A stretch of DNA of 45,418 nt from Candidatus Methanoperedens sp. (lineage in GTDB: Archaea; Halobacteriota; Methanosarcinia; Methanosarcinales; Methanoperedenaceae). This document shows, piece by piece, positions 7,089 to 15,543 of the stretch. Numbering within the stretch: the first letter of the stretch is position 1; every line of letters begins with the position of its first letter. The translations under genes and the position numbers were made by a program. The stretch spans positions 1-45,418 of the forward strand of contig VEPM01000035.1 of NCBI GenBank assembly GCA_012026795.1. The letters run 5' to 3'. Under the pieces are notes generated by a model. The model did not search any database. It saw only the letters and a program-made list of their open reading frames with translations, and had not been told where the DNA came from.

Positions 7089-7751
7089 CTAAATAATACC
7101 TGTCCCGTAATCAGAAGATAGTTTTCTCGTTTCTGTCCTTTCACATTTGGGACATTTAAGTTTGTTGTTATCCAGTTTCAGAACTGTCCTGCAATTCCCA
7201 CAATAAGCCTTCATAACGCCAAGTTCCTTATTGACGGTTGACAGGCGCATGTTCCGAAGGTCAAGTACTCTTGCCTTTACAATATCAAACGGGGCGAATT
7301 CATAATACAACTCCTTGACATAGGCGTCTTTTACATTTGATACATGAATTGCGGCCTGGTCCGCATTGACGATCTCGCGTTCGCCTTTGCCTTTAATCCC
7401 TGCTATCTCAACGAGCGCAACCGAATCTTTCACATCTGTGACCTGCCCGATAACGATATCTCCAACCACAAGATGCGGAGGTGTATTCGTGACAGGTTCA
7501 ACTGATATGGAACGCTCTTTATTGTTAATTTTTACAATACCGCTTGCTGATGCATAAATATTCCCCCCGTCCAGATATGCGCCACTTTTTGGGATGAATT
7601 CTTCCGAGGTTCCGATAAGGTCGCCCGGCAAAACATTTCTTGTTTCTTCTTTTTGTTCTTCCTCAACTGCTTCAACAGGTTCCCCGGCCTCAACAGGTTC
7701 TTCGGACTGGACGATTTCTTCCGTACTCTCTTCTGTAATTTCCGATTCCAT
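7089..7751 (-). CDS. csl4: Exosome complex RNA-binding protein Csl4
   Basis: Cap subunit of the archaeal RNA exosome. From about residue 40 come the N-terminal domain (VLPGDLIGTSEEFIPKSGAY), an S1 RNA-binding domain (VVGDIVIGQVTDVKDSVALVEIAGI) and a C-terminal zinc ribbon (YCGNC ... LKCPKCERTE). Residues 1-38 are an acidic Glu/Val-rich extension not usual in the family. The reading frame stays open upstream to about 7910 without ATG, GTG or TTG, and its predicted residues continue the charged character, so translation may start earlier at a non-standard codon. Downstream rpoL follows by eight bases; the upstream methyltransferase gene ends at 7874. Confidence 0.92.
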   Translation of the reverse strand: MESEITEESTEEIVQSEEPVEAGEPVEAVEEEQKEETRNVLPGDLIGTSEEFIPKSGAYLDGGNIYASASGIVKINNKERSISVEPVTNTPPHLVVGDIVIGQVTDVKDSVALVEIAGIKGKGEREIVNADQAAIHVSNVKDAYVKELYYEFAPFDIVKARVLDLRNMRLSTVNKELGVMKAYCGNCRTVLKLDNNKLKCPKCERTETRKLSSDYGTGII

Positions 7752-7873
7752 GGTTACATCTTCAACTTCTTCTTCCAGCTCAAGCTCACTTTCTTTTACT
7801 TCTTTGGGTTCTTTTTCATCACCCTTGCCAAGCTTTCTCCTGCTTGTTATTTTCTTTCGTTTGATTCTAATAA

Positions 7874-8473
7874 TTATCCCTCTGTTCTTTTCTCGATCCT
7901 GTATATCTCAACTTTTATGACCAGTCTTTCCTTCTTATGAAACCCGAATGTCCTTTTTATCGGGAAATCTATTAATTTATATTCTGTTATGACCGATGGG
8001 CTTATGAATTTTTTTATGAATTCTGCACTCTGGGCATTATGTATTGAATAAACCACGCTGCTTAATTCGAGGGCTTTCCTCAAAAAAGGGCGATCGCTTC
8101 CTTTCTTCTGCGCGCCAAAAGGCGGATTCATTACAACCGTATGCGCTTTTCCACTTATGTCGGAAATATTGCTGCATACGAACTCGACATCAACGTCAAG
8201 TTTATGTGCATTTGCCCGTGCAATCTCTAAAACTTCTTTATCATCATCAAAACCTATAACCTTTTCTGCCCCCAGGAGTTTAGCGCCAATAGCAAAAATA
8301 CCACTTCCGCATCCAAGATCATAAACCGTATCTGTGAGATCTCCTTTCATAAAGGCAAAATGCAACAGCTCCGAGGCAACAGTTGCTGGTGTTGCATATT
8401 GTTCCCTGTCAGCTTTAGGTGACCTGAAACCGTCCACTTTTTCCAGCATCATCTCAAGTTGTTTTTTCTTCAT
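7874..8473 (-). CDS. METTL5/COG2263-type RNA N6-adenine methyltransferase
   Basis: 199 residues from the ATG at 8473, one base after the preceding stop codon; a longer frame from 8521 would overlap that gene by 47 bases. It has a class I SAM-binding motif (VYDLGCGSGIFAIGA) and the NPPFG motif (VVMNPPFGAQKKGSDRPFL) diagnostic of base-amino methyltransferases. The closest theme is METTL5-like proteins, which methylate an adenine in small-subunit rRNA. Its place before csl4 and rpoL in the same direction fits an RNA-processing operon. Substrate assignment is by family only. Confidence 0.82.
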   Translation of the reverse strand: MKKKQLEMMLEKVDGFRSPKADREQYATPATVASELLHFAFMKGDLTDTVYDLGCGSGIFAIGAKLLGAEKVIGFDDDKEVLEIARANAHKLDVDVEFVCSNISDISGKAHTVVMNPPFGAQKKGSDRPFLRKALELSSVVYSIHNAQSAEFIKKFISPSVITEYKLIDFPIKRTFGFHKKERLVIKVEIYRIEKRTEG

Positions 8474-8474
8474 G

Positions 8475-9131
8475 TCATTTCTTCGCGATAAAATGTATAG
8501 CTGGCAGCATGGCTTCACCATGTTCTTTTACTTTGTGGAAATACTGCTTTACAAGCGCTTTTAAACCTTCCCCGCCCTGCGTTTTTTCTAATTTTACAAG
8601 ATTTCCCAGCATCAGAAGGTGCTCATTGACAAATTTCTCAGGAACCGTGATATCATGCCTGATGCTTTCAACTGTTATCTCTGCGAATCCGGCTTTATTT
8701 AGCTTGATGCTTATTTCTTCAAAATCATGCTGGTAAAGGGCTCCAACACTTTTCAGGATTTCATTAAATAGCAGATTTGACTTTTGCGCGTCATTGGTTG
8801 CAGCCCACTGCATTATCATGAATGAAAAACTTGCATCTTTATCAAGCACTCTTGCTGCCTCTTCAAACAGGAAATCAAGTTTTTCAGACGATACAAGGTC
8901 AAAATAATGATATGAAACAACTGATTTAAAGACAGAATTCTTAAATGGCAAGAGTAGCGGTTTTATAAGAACCGCATTTGAAAGTACTCTTTTTGAAGTT
9001 ATCCCGAAAACAGCTGAGTTGAGTTCTTCGGATAGCATTCCCCCAAAATCCAGAATTCTGGAATCGGGAATAAGATTTGAACGTTTGATGAATTCCTGTC
9101 TGTCTTTTGCTGCGTAGGGCATAATTATCAA
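8475..9131 (-). CDS. Class I SAM-dependent methyltransferase-like protein
   Basis: 218 residues with a Rossmann-like methyltransferase core: a degenerate glycine motif (SRILDFGGMLSEELN), the post-II/III strand pattern (FKSVVSYHYFDLVSSEKLDFLFEEAARVLDKDASFSFMI), and a helical C-terminal extension. The SAM motif is weaker than usual (DFGG in place of DxGxGxG), so it may have reduced or specialised activity. An ATG three codons in (9122) is an alternative start. It is the first gene of the minus-strand run into the METTL5-like gene, csl4 and rpoL. Substrate unknown. Confidence 0.65.
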   Translation of the reverse strand: MIIMPYAAKDRQEFIKRSNLIPDSRILDFGGMLSEELNSAVFGITSKRVLSNAVLIKPLLLPFKNSVFKSVVSYHYFDLVSSEKLDFLFEEAARVLDKDASFSFMIMQWAATNDAQKSNLLFNEILKSVGALYQHDFEEISIKLNKAGFAEITVESIRHDITVPEKFVNEHLLMLGNLVKLEKTQGGEGLKALVKQYFHKVKEHGEAMLPAIHFIAKK

Positions 9132-9210
9132 AATATCTCAGTTTTTATATATCCTCTGCAACTCTTATCGTGATAAGTTTTGCGACGAATAACAGAAATA
9201 GTGTTCAAAT

Positions 9211-9219
9211 TTTAAATAG
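9211..9219 (+). promoter_or_regulatory. TATA box of the surface-protein gene
   Basis: TTTAAATAG lies about 34 bases before the ATG at 9249, inside a very AT-rich stretch between two divergent genes. Transcription would start near 9240, giving a very short leader. Confidence 0.4.
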
Positions 9220-9266
9220 ATAACTTAATTATTATCTTAAATACAATTATGGATGGATGTGAACCA

Positions 9267-10403
9267 ATGAAAAACATAACAAAAATAATAATCTCAACAT
9301 TTTTGGTCATTTTATTGTCAAATAGTGCTTTAGGATATGCTTCATATGGCGGCAATTTAAATGCTACAAATACTACTAATGCTATAGATATCCCGCAAGA
9401 TACAGGGACAATCCCAACAATAGACCTTAACAACACAACAAGTTCAGACCAGAATGTCATTATAACCCAGCATCTGATAGAATTGGATGCAGTCAAATTA
9501 AAGGCAGAAAACAAATTATTTATCCGTGAAACCCTTATTTTCAAGAATATCGATACAAAGGATTTCTTTGGAGACCTGAGGACATGGGTGCCTGAAGGTT
9601 CGCAGAATTTGAAACTTGCCAGGTCGGAAATGATGACCGGCGGCGGTTTGGTGCCAATCGATCATTTGCAAAATGGGAATATAATCAGCTGGAAGGATTA
9701 TGTTCCGCAAAACAAGCTGCCATTCCTTTATGCCTTAGAATATGATGTTCAACAAAAGGCAGATGGAACAATGTCAGGTGGAGAAATATTTTCAAAAAAA
9801 TTAGCTGTTCCTACAATAGTTAATTATAAATATGTGGAAAATCCGACTATAGGTTCTGCTGTAGTATTAAAAATTACAAAACCGGAGGGTAATACAGTCA
9901 AATTCACTGATGAAAATGGCAACAAGGTAGCTGCGACTGAGGTGGAAGAAAAAGAGGGGATTTTCAGGTTTTCATCTCCGGAATTCAGGGAAATAAATGT
10001 TGAAATATCATCATCCTTATTACCCGCTTCCGGAAGCCAGAGCTATGCTATATATATTGTTATAGGGATATTGATAATTCTTGTTCTTTTATATCCCTAC
10101 ATAAAGAAAAAATTACAATCTGATAAGACCCCTGAAGATACATCAACAGAAAGTGAGACTGAAGCAACGGAAATAAACGAGGAAGAAGAAATCGAAGCTG
10201 ACAGTTCCGTATCATCCGGAAAATACGAAGGAAAAAATATGAACGAGCTTTCGGACCTCAAAAACCAATTGCTTTCCAGAATAACAGACCTTGAAAAGAA
10301 ATATGAATCCGGGGATCTTCTGGATGAAGATTATGAAGACAAAAGGAAATCGTACCAGGACGACCTTAAGGAAATTGATGAGATATTGAAAAAGATGGGA
10401 TGA
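9267..10403 (+). CDS. Membrane-anchored surface protein with cytoplasmic coiled coil
   Basis: 378 residues from ATG 9267 (MKNITK then a hydrophobic core IIISTFLVILLSNSALG, a signal peptide); ATG 9249 would add six residues. The exported part (about 25-260) is a beta-rich domain without a family I recognise and has several N-glycosylation-type NxT/S sites. A single transmembrane helix follows (IYIVIGILIILVLLYPYI), then an acidic linker and a charged helical C-terminus (ITDLEKKYESGDLLDEDYEDKR) resembling SHOCT-type short coiled domains. It ends two bases from convergent pdxT. Function unknown; the layout suggests an envelope protein with an intracellular assembly tail. Confidence 0.7.
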   Translation: MKNITKIIISTFLVILLSNSALGYASYGGNLNATNTTNAIDIPQDTGTIPTIDLNNTTSSDQNVIITQHLIELDAVKLKAENKLFIRETLIFKNIDTKDFFGDLRTWVPEGSQNLKLARSEMMTGGGLVPIDHLQNGNIISWKDYVPQNKLPFLYALEYDVQQKADGTMSGGEIFSKKLAVPTIVNYKYVENPTIGSAVVLKITKPEGNTVKFTDENGNKVAATEVEEKEGIFRFSSPEFREINVEISSSLLPASGSQSYAIYIVIGILIILVLLYPYIKKKLQSDKTPEDTSTESETEATEINEEEEIEADSSVSSGKYEGKNMNELSDLKNQLLSRITDLEKKYESGDLLDEDYEDKRKSYQDDLKEIDEILKKMG

Positions 10404-10404
10404 C

Positions 10405-10998
10405 CTATCCTATCATTTTCAAAAAATAATGGTGTATCCTGTAATCATCTGTCAGTTCAGGATGAAATGCAAGGGCAAGTATATTTTTCTGTCTTGCTGC
10501 CACAATTGAATCAGTGTACTTTGAAAGTATCTCCACTTCATCAGTACATCCCGTGATGCTGGGGGCCCGTATGAATATAGCATTAAAAGGCGTGTCGAAT
10601 CCATTAAAATCGATCAGGGTCTCAAATGATTCTCTCTGGCGCCCGAATGCGTTCCTGTTTACATGTATATCCATGATTCCAAGTAATGGTTGCCCCGTTT
10701 TTTCTACCTGATCATCTCCATATTTTGCAAGAAGAACAAGCCCTGCGCATGTTCCCATAATCGGGATTCCAGCGTTGGCGGCCCTCCTTATTTCCTCCGC
10801 AATGCCTTCCCGTTCCAGGAGCCTGCCAAGTGTTGTGCTTTCTCCTCCCGGCAGGATTAGAGCATCACATGAATCAACCAATCCTTTACGTTTTATTTTT
10901 ATTACCCCGGCTTGAAGACCAGCATGGCGCAGTGCATTTTCTAATGCATTGATATGTTCTTCTACATTTCCCTGGATGGCGATAACTCCGATACGCAT
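10405..10998 (-). CDS. pdxT: Pyridoxal 5'-phosphate synthase glutaminase subunit PdxT
   Basis: 197-residue class I glutamine amidotransferase that supplies ammonia to PdxS in vitamin B6 synthesis. Diagnostic segments are IGVIAIQGNVEEHI at the start, LILPGGESTTLGRLL, the nucleophile cysteine in MGTCAGLVLLAK, and the catalytic FHPELT near the end. Length is normal. The pdxS partner is not in this window. The gene stands alone, convergent with the surface-protein gene. Confidence 0.94.
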   Translation of the reverse strand: MRIGVIAIQGNVEEHINALENALRHAGLQAGVIKIKRKGLVDSCDALILPGGESTTLGRLLEREGIAEEIRRAANAGIPIMGTCAGLVLLAKYGDDQVEKTGQPLLGIMDIHVNRNAFGRQRESFETLIDFNGFDTPFNAIFIRAPSITGCTDEVEILSKYTDSIVAARQKNILALAFHPELTDDYRIHHYFLKMIG

Positions 10999-11185
10999 GC
11001 ATCTAACTTATTATTTCAGAATATAAAATTATTCATAAATGTTCAGGATTCAGGGACAGCATATTAGGCTCACATAAAATATCCTGGCGAAAAAAGGAGC
11101 CGAATGCAAATTATGAATGTAAATGATATTTTTTTATAGAATCATGATGTTTCTGAATAAGCTGGAGTAAGCCGGAGTAAATATC

Positions 11186-11473
11186 ATGGAAATAAAAACG
11201 CCACAGGGAATCCATAAATCAAAAGGCGGGCTAATAAGATCATTCGTTGCAACCGAGAACGGCAGGATAAAAGAAATAAACATCTCAGGAGATTTCTTCC
11301 TGTTTCCTGAAGAGTCTTTTTTCAAGATCGCCAAAGAACTGAAAGGAGTTAAGGCAAAACGTGAAGATATAGAACATAAGATCGAAGAAATTTACATACG
11401 TGAAAATATCCAGTCACCCGGAACGTCACCATCTGACTTTACTGAATCAATAATGAAAGCTCTGGAGGGATAA
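11186..11473 (+). CDS. lplB: Lipoate-protein ligase accessory subunit (C-terminal domain)
   Basis: 95 residues matching the separate C-terminal domain of bipartite archaeal lipoate ligases (the LplB/CTD first described in Thermoplasma): KGGLIRSFVATENGRIKEINISGDFFLFPEE is the usual core. The catalytic subunit starts one base after its stop codon. In this enzyme class the small subunit is needed for lipoate activation to lipoyl-AMP. Just upstream is a short direct repeat (GGAGTAA twice, 11164-11179) with no clear role. Confidence 0.82.
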   Translation: MEIKTPQGIHKSKGGLIRSFVATENGRIKEINISGDFFLFPEESFFKIAKELKGVKAKREDIEHKIEEIYIRENIQSPGTSPSDFTESIMKALEG

Positions 11474-11474
11474 T

Positions 11475-12218
11475 ATGGAAGAATGGCGCTTTATTGATTT
11501 CGGACTTGTGGATATTCGCGATATGATGGCCATGGATGAAGCCATCTTAAAATCCGATGGAGGTAATACCTTTTTTTTCTGGACACCTAATAAATCCATT
11601 ATCCTTGGTTTTTTCCAGAAGGCAGAGGTTGAACTGAATCTTTCAAACTGTAAAGACTATACTATCACAAGGCGCATAAGCGGTGGCGGTATTGCATTTT
11701 CAGATGACCGTCGCAGGCAGATAAATTATGGCGTTGTGGGAACTATCGATAATGAGCGGTTCCCAATGGACATTATAGGATCATATAAGCAGGTATGCGG
11801 CGTACTTATTGATACACTGATACATTACAAACTGAATGCAGCTTTTCGTCCGATAAACGATGTAGTTGTGGATAACAGGAAGATCTCAGGAAACGCCCAG
11901 ACACGCTGGGAAGGAAAACTGCTCCAGAATGGAACTCTACTTCTTGATTTTGATATAGATGAGATGCTCCGGATCTCAAATATCCCGAAAGAGAAATTCA
12001 TGGATAAGAAAATAGCGTCCGTAAGGGAAGGACTCACCTGGCTTGACAGGGAACTGGGGGAACAGCGTGATATGGAAGAGATAAAAAATGTTATGAAAAG
12101 TAAATTTGAAGAACGCTTTTCCATACGTCTAAAATCCGGGTCTCTTAGCCGCAAGGAAATAGAGCTTACACAAACTCTCTTGCCAAAGTATTACTCAGAT
12201 GAATGGGTTTATCGCTAA
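11475..12218 (+). CDS. lplA: Lipoate-protein ligase A, catalytic subunit
   Basis: 247 residues of the biotin/lipoate protein ligase fold. It attaches lipoate to carrier proteins such as GcvH or 2-oxoacid dehydrogenase E2. The lipoate/ATP-binding signature RRISGGGIAFSDD and the lysine motif DNRKISGNAQ are intact, with an N-terminal strand IDFGLVDIRDMMAMDEA. It is paired with the small subunit immediately upstream and overlaps the next gene by one base (TAATG), so the three genes form one operon. No lipoylated substrate gene is visible in the window. Confidence 0.88.
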   Translation: MEEWRFIDFGLVDIRDMMAMDEAILKSDGGNTFFFWTPNKSIILGFFQKAEVELNLSNCKDYTITRRISGGGIAFSDDRRRQINYGVVGTIDNERFPMDIIGSYKQVCGVLIDTLIHYKLNAAFRPINDVVVDNRKISGNAQTRWEGKLLQNGTLLLDFDIDEMLRISNIPKEKFMDKKIASVREGLTWLDRELGEQRDMEEIKNVMKSKFEERFSIRLKSGSLSRKEIELTQTLLPKYYSDEWVYR

Positions 12219-13249
12219 TGTATGATGCGATCATAGCAGGAGCAGGGCCTGCCGGGTCTGTTGCTGCAAGAACAGTAGCGCTGGCGGGTTATAGTGTCCT
12301 CATACTTGAAAAAAACGAAAGGTGCAGGTCGCCCTGTGCAGGGTATATCAGTAAAACCATAAATTTTGATGTACCTGATGAATCTGTTCTCCAGTCAGAT
12401 ATAAAACAAATGCGTACATATTTTCCTGACTATTCGTATCATGATTTTTCACTGAATGGGTATGTCGTGGATAGACCTTTGTTTGATATGAGTTTACTCT
12501 CAAAAGCAAAAGAATCAGGGGCGAAGATCATGTGGAATTCACCGCTGATCGATATAAGTTACGGTAAGGTGAAATTCCGTAACGGGAATGCGTCTGGAAA
12601 AATAATCGTTGGCGCAGATGGTGTTTTTTCAAAAACTGCGTCAATACTGGGATTGCAGCCGCAAAGATTTGCTGCCTGCGCCCAGTATCACATTCAAGGT
12701 ATCGAACTTCTTTCGCAAACATGTGAGATTTTTTTTGATTACGATTATGCCCCGGGCGGATATATCTGGGTATATCCGACAGGGGAAAATTCAGCTAAAG
12801 TAGGGCTGGGAATGATAAAGGGCAAAAGATCCCCGCGGGAGAACCTTGATGCATTTATAGAAGGATCAAAAATTACGAATCGGCTTTCAGGTAAAAGAAC
12901 AGGATATATTGCAGGTGCTTTGCCAATCGGAGGACTCCGGGAGAAACTTGTATCCGGCAATGTTCTTCTTGCAGGTGACAGCGCAGGAATGGCTGACCCG
13001 GTAACGGGCGCAGGCATCAACAATGCAATACTTGCGGGTGAATTAGCAGGAAAAACTATAATCAAAGCCCTGGAAAATGAAGACATAGCGCAACTTTGCG
13101 AATATGAAACAAAAATACGCAAATTGCTTGGCAGGCCGCTGGGCCGCGCTCTTGAAAAAAGAATAAAAATGGATGCCTGCTGTAATAATCAGTTATTACA
13201 GGAGCATCTTCCGAAAATTTGGGTTACTTTTAAGCAGTACCGGGTATGA
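12218..13249 (+). CDS. Geranylgeranyl-reductase-family FAD oxidoreductase
   Basis: 343 residues from the ATG overlapping the ligase stop codon. The N-terminal dinucleotide-binding motif is DAIIAGAGPAGSVAAR, followed by ILEKNERCRSPCAGYIS, the family motif PGGYIWVYPTGENSAKVGLG and the FAD-contacting GDSAGMADPVTGAGINNAI. In archaea this family saturates geranylgeranyl chains of membrane ether lipids or reduces related isoprenoids. Coupling to lipoate ligase genes is unusual, and the actual substrate cannot be told from sequence. Its 3' end overlaps the convergent rps8e gene by 20 bp. Confidence 0.84.
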   Translation: MYDAIIAGAGPAGSVAARTVALAGYSVLILEKNERCRSPCAGYISKTINFDVPDESVLQSDIKQMRTYFPDYSYHDFSLNGYVVDRPLFDMSLLSKAKESGAKIMWNSPLIDISYGKVKFRNGNASGKIIVGADGVFSKTASILGLQPQRFAACAQYHIQGIELLSQTCEIFFDYDYAPGGYIWVYPTGENSAKVGLGMIKGKRSPRENLDAFIEGSKITNRLSGKRTGYIAGALPIGGLREKLVSGNVLLAGDSAGMADPVTGAGINNAILAGELAGKTIIKALENEDIAQLCEYETKIRKLLGRPLGRALEKRIKMDACCNNQLLQEHLPKIWVTFKQYRV

Positions 13250-13616
13250 GAACAGCGTTGATGCTGCCTTCCTGCCCTGGCCTGTTCGTGACGCGGGCGC
13301 TTCCTATTTCAGTCCTGATTATGGAGCCTTTTGTCACAATGTTTCGCCTTACATAGTGTATATTTGCGGGATTTCCGGTTACAGTTTCTATTTTTACAGT
13401 CTTTGATGTCTTTGTTGCCGGATCTGTTACTGTTGCGGTCTGTGCCCTTAAAAGGCGTACTTTTAGCTGGCCACCCAATGTTTTCGCTGTTTTGCGAATG
13501 GGTTCGCCCAGATGAGTATTGGCCTGCTCTCCACCAAGCTCGTATTTTTTCTTACCTCTTTGCCGTATGAGTCTTCCGCCTGTATATTTCCGTACTGATT
13601 TTCCCTGGAACTTCAT
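13230..13616 (-). CDS. rps8e: 30S ribosomal protein S8e
   Basis: 128 residues, normal length for archaeal S8e. The family signature GGRLIRQRGKKKYELGG is present near the N-terminus, with further conserved parts TVKIETVTGNPANIHYVRRNIVTKG and ARVTNRPGQEGSINAVLI. It is monocistronic, with an AT-rich upstream region (13617-13835) that should hold its promoter. Its 3' end overlaps the convergent flavoprotein gene by 20 bp. Confidence 0.95.
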   Translation of the reverse strand: MKFQGKSVRKYTGGRLIRQRGKKKYELGGEQANTHLGEPIRKTAKTLGGQLKVRLLRAQTATVTDPATKTSKTVKIETVTGNPANIHYVRRNIVTKGSIIRTEIGSARVTNRPGQEGSINAVLIPGTA

Positions 13617-13835
13617 AATAATCCTCTTTAAACTTAAATTATAGAATAATTATTTTTCCGCTTTAACGTGGTAATGTAATAAAAAACTATCGGATAAGCT
13701 TTTATTATATTCTGTAATTATAATTTACCCTAATTTGATTTGAAACTATAAAAACAATCCTTATAGATTTTTATTTTATTTTTTAATAATAACACATATA
13801 TAATAATTGACCGTCAATATTAAGAGCTCGATTTT

Positions 13836-13997
13836 ATGAGGCATACGCACATTACAAAAATTATATGGAATTTCTCAATAATATCATATCAGGACAATAT
13901 TCAAACAATTGAAGCAACATTTATACCTACAAGAGAATATGTCTTGGGATATTGGGCGCTGTATGATCCGCTTTATGCAAGGAAAGAGGGTGGATAG
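13836..13997 (+). CDS. Small hypothetical frame, possibly a gene remnant
   Basis: A 53-codon frame in the 451-bp gap between rps8e and the TIR gene. It is rich in Ile, Tyr and Trp (YVLGYWALYDPLYARKEGG at the end) and has no recognisable domain. No good ribosome-binding site precedes it. It may be a fragment of a displaced gene at the edge of the defence-like island, or chance. Confidence 0.2.
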   Translation: MRHTHITKIIWNFSIISYQDNIQTIEATFIPTREYVLGYWALYDPLYARKEGG

Positions 13998-14067
13998 CCA
14001 AAGTACCTCACTATAATCCTTTTACTTGTGTTATTGTCTATCCCGCTCATACCACCTTATCGATCAC

Positions 14068-15432
14068 TTAATCAACCTTGGGGTAGAATCTGAGAATATC
14101 ATTGTCTGCTACCTTGAATTTTATATTACCCATTATGGTTATCTCAGTATTTTTGATTAAGCTTACAGTGTTCTCGTTAGAAAGCATTATCTCATCTCCA
14201 AGTGCGGTTCTTACTTCAAATATTCCGAATTTATCGGCGGCTTTTACTTCCATCGCTGTGCTTTCATCGATCAGCCATGCATACTTGAACTGTACCATGT
14301 CTGAGGTTGCACCTGAGAAGATCGAGTCCACATAAACGGCGAACAGCAGAGCATTCGATTCACCCAGAATTGTTTTTGTCTTGTAATATACAGCATTTTG
14401 TTTATCTGCAAAAGTACTTCCTGAAGGGGCTTGTCCTATTCCCTCATCAACTACTGCTCTGTTTTTCTTCAATGTGAACCATACATGTCCTGGAGTTGCT
14501 CTTGTATCTATGGCGTTTATGGTTATCTCATAACCGGAGCCGAGTGGCCATGTTTCACCGGTTGTGAGGGTCTTCATATCTTCTTGGCCCATTTCAAAGA
14601 CAAGTTTAACTAATTTGTTGGCCTTATCGTTGATAGCAATCCATTTCTCGGCCATCCAACCTACTAATGAATATGAAGATGAGCCAAGGACATTTAGACC
14701 TTCTTTCTCGAAGACCTTGAAATCAATAGGTGCTTTTTCGGTTTTGTACACAAGTTCTTCTTTATTGATAGTCCTTGAAGCTTGAAGATCGGACATTGTT
14801 CTTGTGATATACAACTTCTCCGGCTTTCTGTCATACTTTAAATCATAGAAAAATCCTGCAAAGGACTGGGCATCCCATGAAGGTTTAGCTTTTGGATTGT
14901 CTGGTGTAATAGATCCTCTAATCGCACCTGCTGGTGCTCTTGGTACTGTTGTTACTGTTGCTGTTGATGCTGTTACTTGCGTTGAGACATCAAAAATACC
15001 CTTGGCTAGTTTTTTTATGTCTTTTTTCTGTGCTGGAAACCGTCCCAAAATTCTTGCAATGGAATCCAGTAACAGGTTAAACTCTTCATGGTCGTCTGAT
15101 GTTCCATCCCAATCCATAAGCTTAGCTGCTTCTATCCTCCTGAAAGCAAGGGGGGGTGTCACTTCTTCAATAAGAATTGGGACGAGAATTCCTCTCCGAT
15201 CACCTTCTCCAGCTTCGGTTTTTACCCACTTTGATTTTACAGATTCTTTTGACCAGAGAACCACCAAACATTTTGAAGCATCCAGTTCTTCCTCAATAAC
15301 ATCATCATAGTTTTGCCCGATAGGGATGATTCGATCCCACCAGACCGAATACCCATGCCGCTCAAGCGCTTCTGCGATTATTCGTGCCTTTGTTCGTTCT
15401 TCACTTTTGTAACTAAGGAAGATGTCACTCAT
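14068..15432 (-). CDS. TIR domain fused to an S-layer-type domain
   Basis: 454 residues. The N-terminal 130 form a TIR domain (DIFLSYKSEERTKARIIAEAL, WWDRIIPIGQNYDDVIEEEL, LVVLWSKESVKSKWVKTEAG); the presumed NADase glutamate is E73. After a Thr/Ala/Pro-rich linker (140-180), residues 185-454 match the Methanosarcinales S-layer duplication domain (PF07752/DUF1608 type): FAGFFYDLKYD, GETWPLGSGYEITINAIDT, LLFAVYVDSIFSGATSDMVQFKYAWL, DKFGIFEV, and the end GNIKFKVADNDILRFYP. S-layer proteins are exported, but this one has no signal peptide or membrane helix. It is probably a cytosolic immune-type NAD+-cleaving protein with the S-layer fold as sensor or oligomerisation module (inference). The DUF4231/SLATT gene lies 111 bp upstream on the same strand. 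Confidence 0.85.
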   Translation of the reverse strand: MSDIFLSYKSEERTKARIIAEALERHGYSVWWDRIIPIGQNYDDVIEEELDASKCLVVLWSKESVKSKWVKTEAGEGDRRGILVPILIEEVTPPLAFRRIEAAKLMDWDGTSDDHEEFNLLLDSIARILGRFPAQKKDIKKLAKGIFDVSTQVTASTATVTTVPRAPAGAIRGSITPDNPKAKPSWDAQSFAGFFYDLKYDRKPEKLYITRTMSDLQASRTINKEELVYKTEKAPIDFKVFEKEGLNVLGSSSYSLVGWMAEKWIAINDKANKLVKLVFEMGQEDMKTLTTGETWPLGSGYEITINAIDTRATPGHVWFTLKKNRAVVDEGIGQAPSGSTFADKQNAVYYKTKTILGESNALLFAVYVDSIFSGATSDMVQFKYAWLIDESTAMEVKAADKFGIFEVRTALGDEIMLSNENTVSLIKNTEITIMGNIKFKVADNDILRFYPKVD

Positions 15433-15543
15433 TTCATTCCTACCTTTTCAAAAACATGGAAGAGCTTTTTGTTTACCACGAAATCATCCATATGTTGTTT
15501 TTATAATAATTTTTATGCTATAAATATCTATCCCATCTTCAAA

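Noticed and set aside
7131-7138. TTCTGTCC inside csl4 as a tenth repeat unit
   Set aside because: No GGACAGAA partner 39 bp away; the bases encode the conserved zinc-ribbon end.
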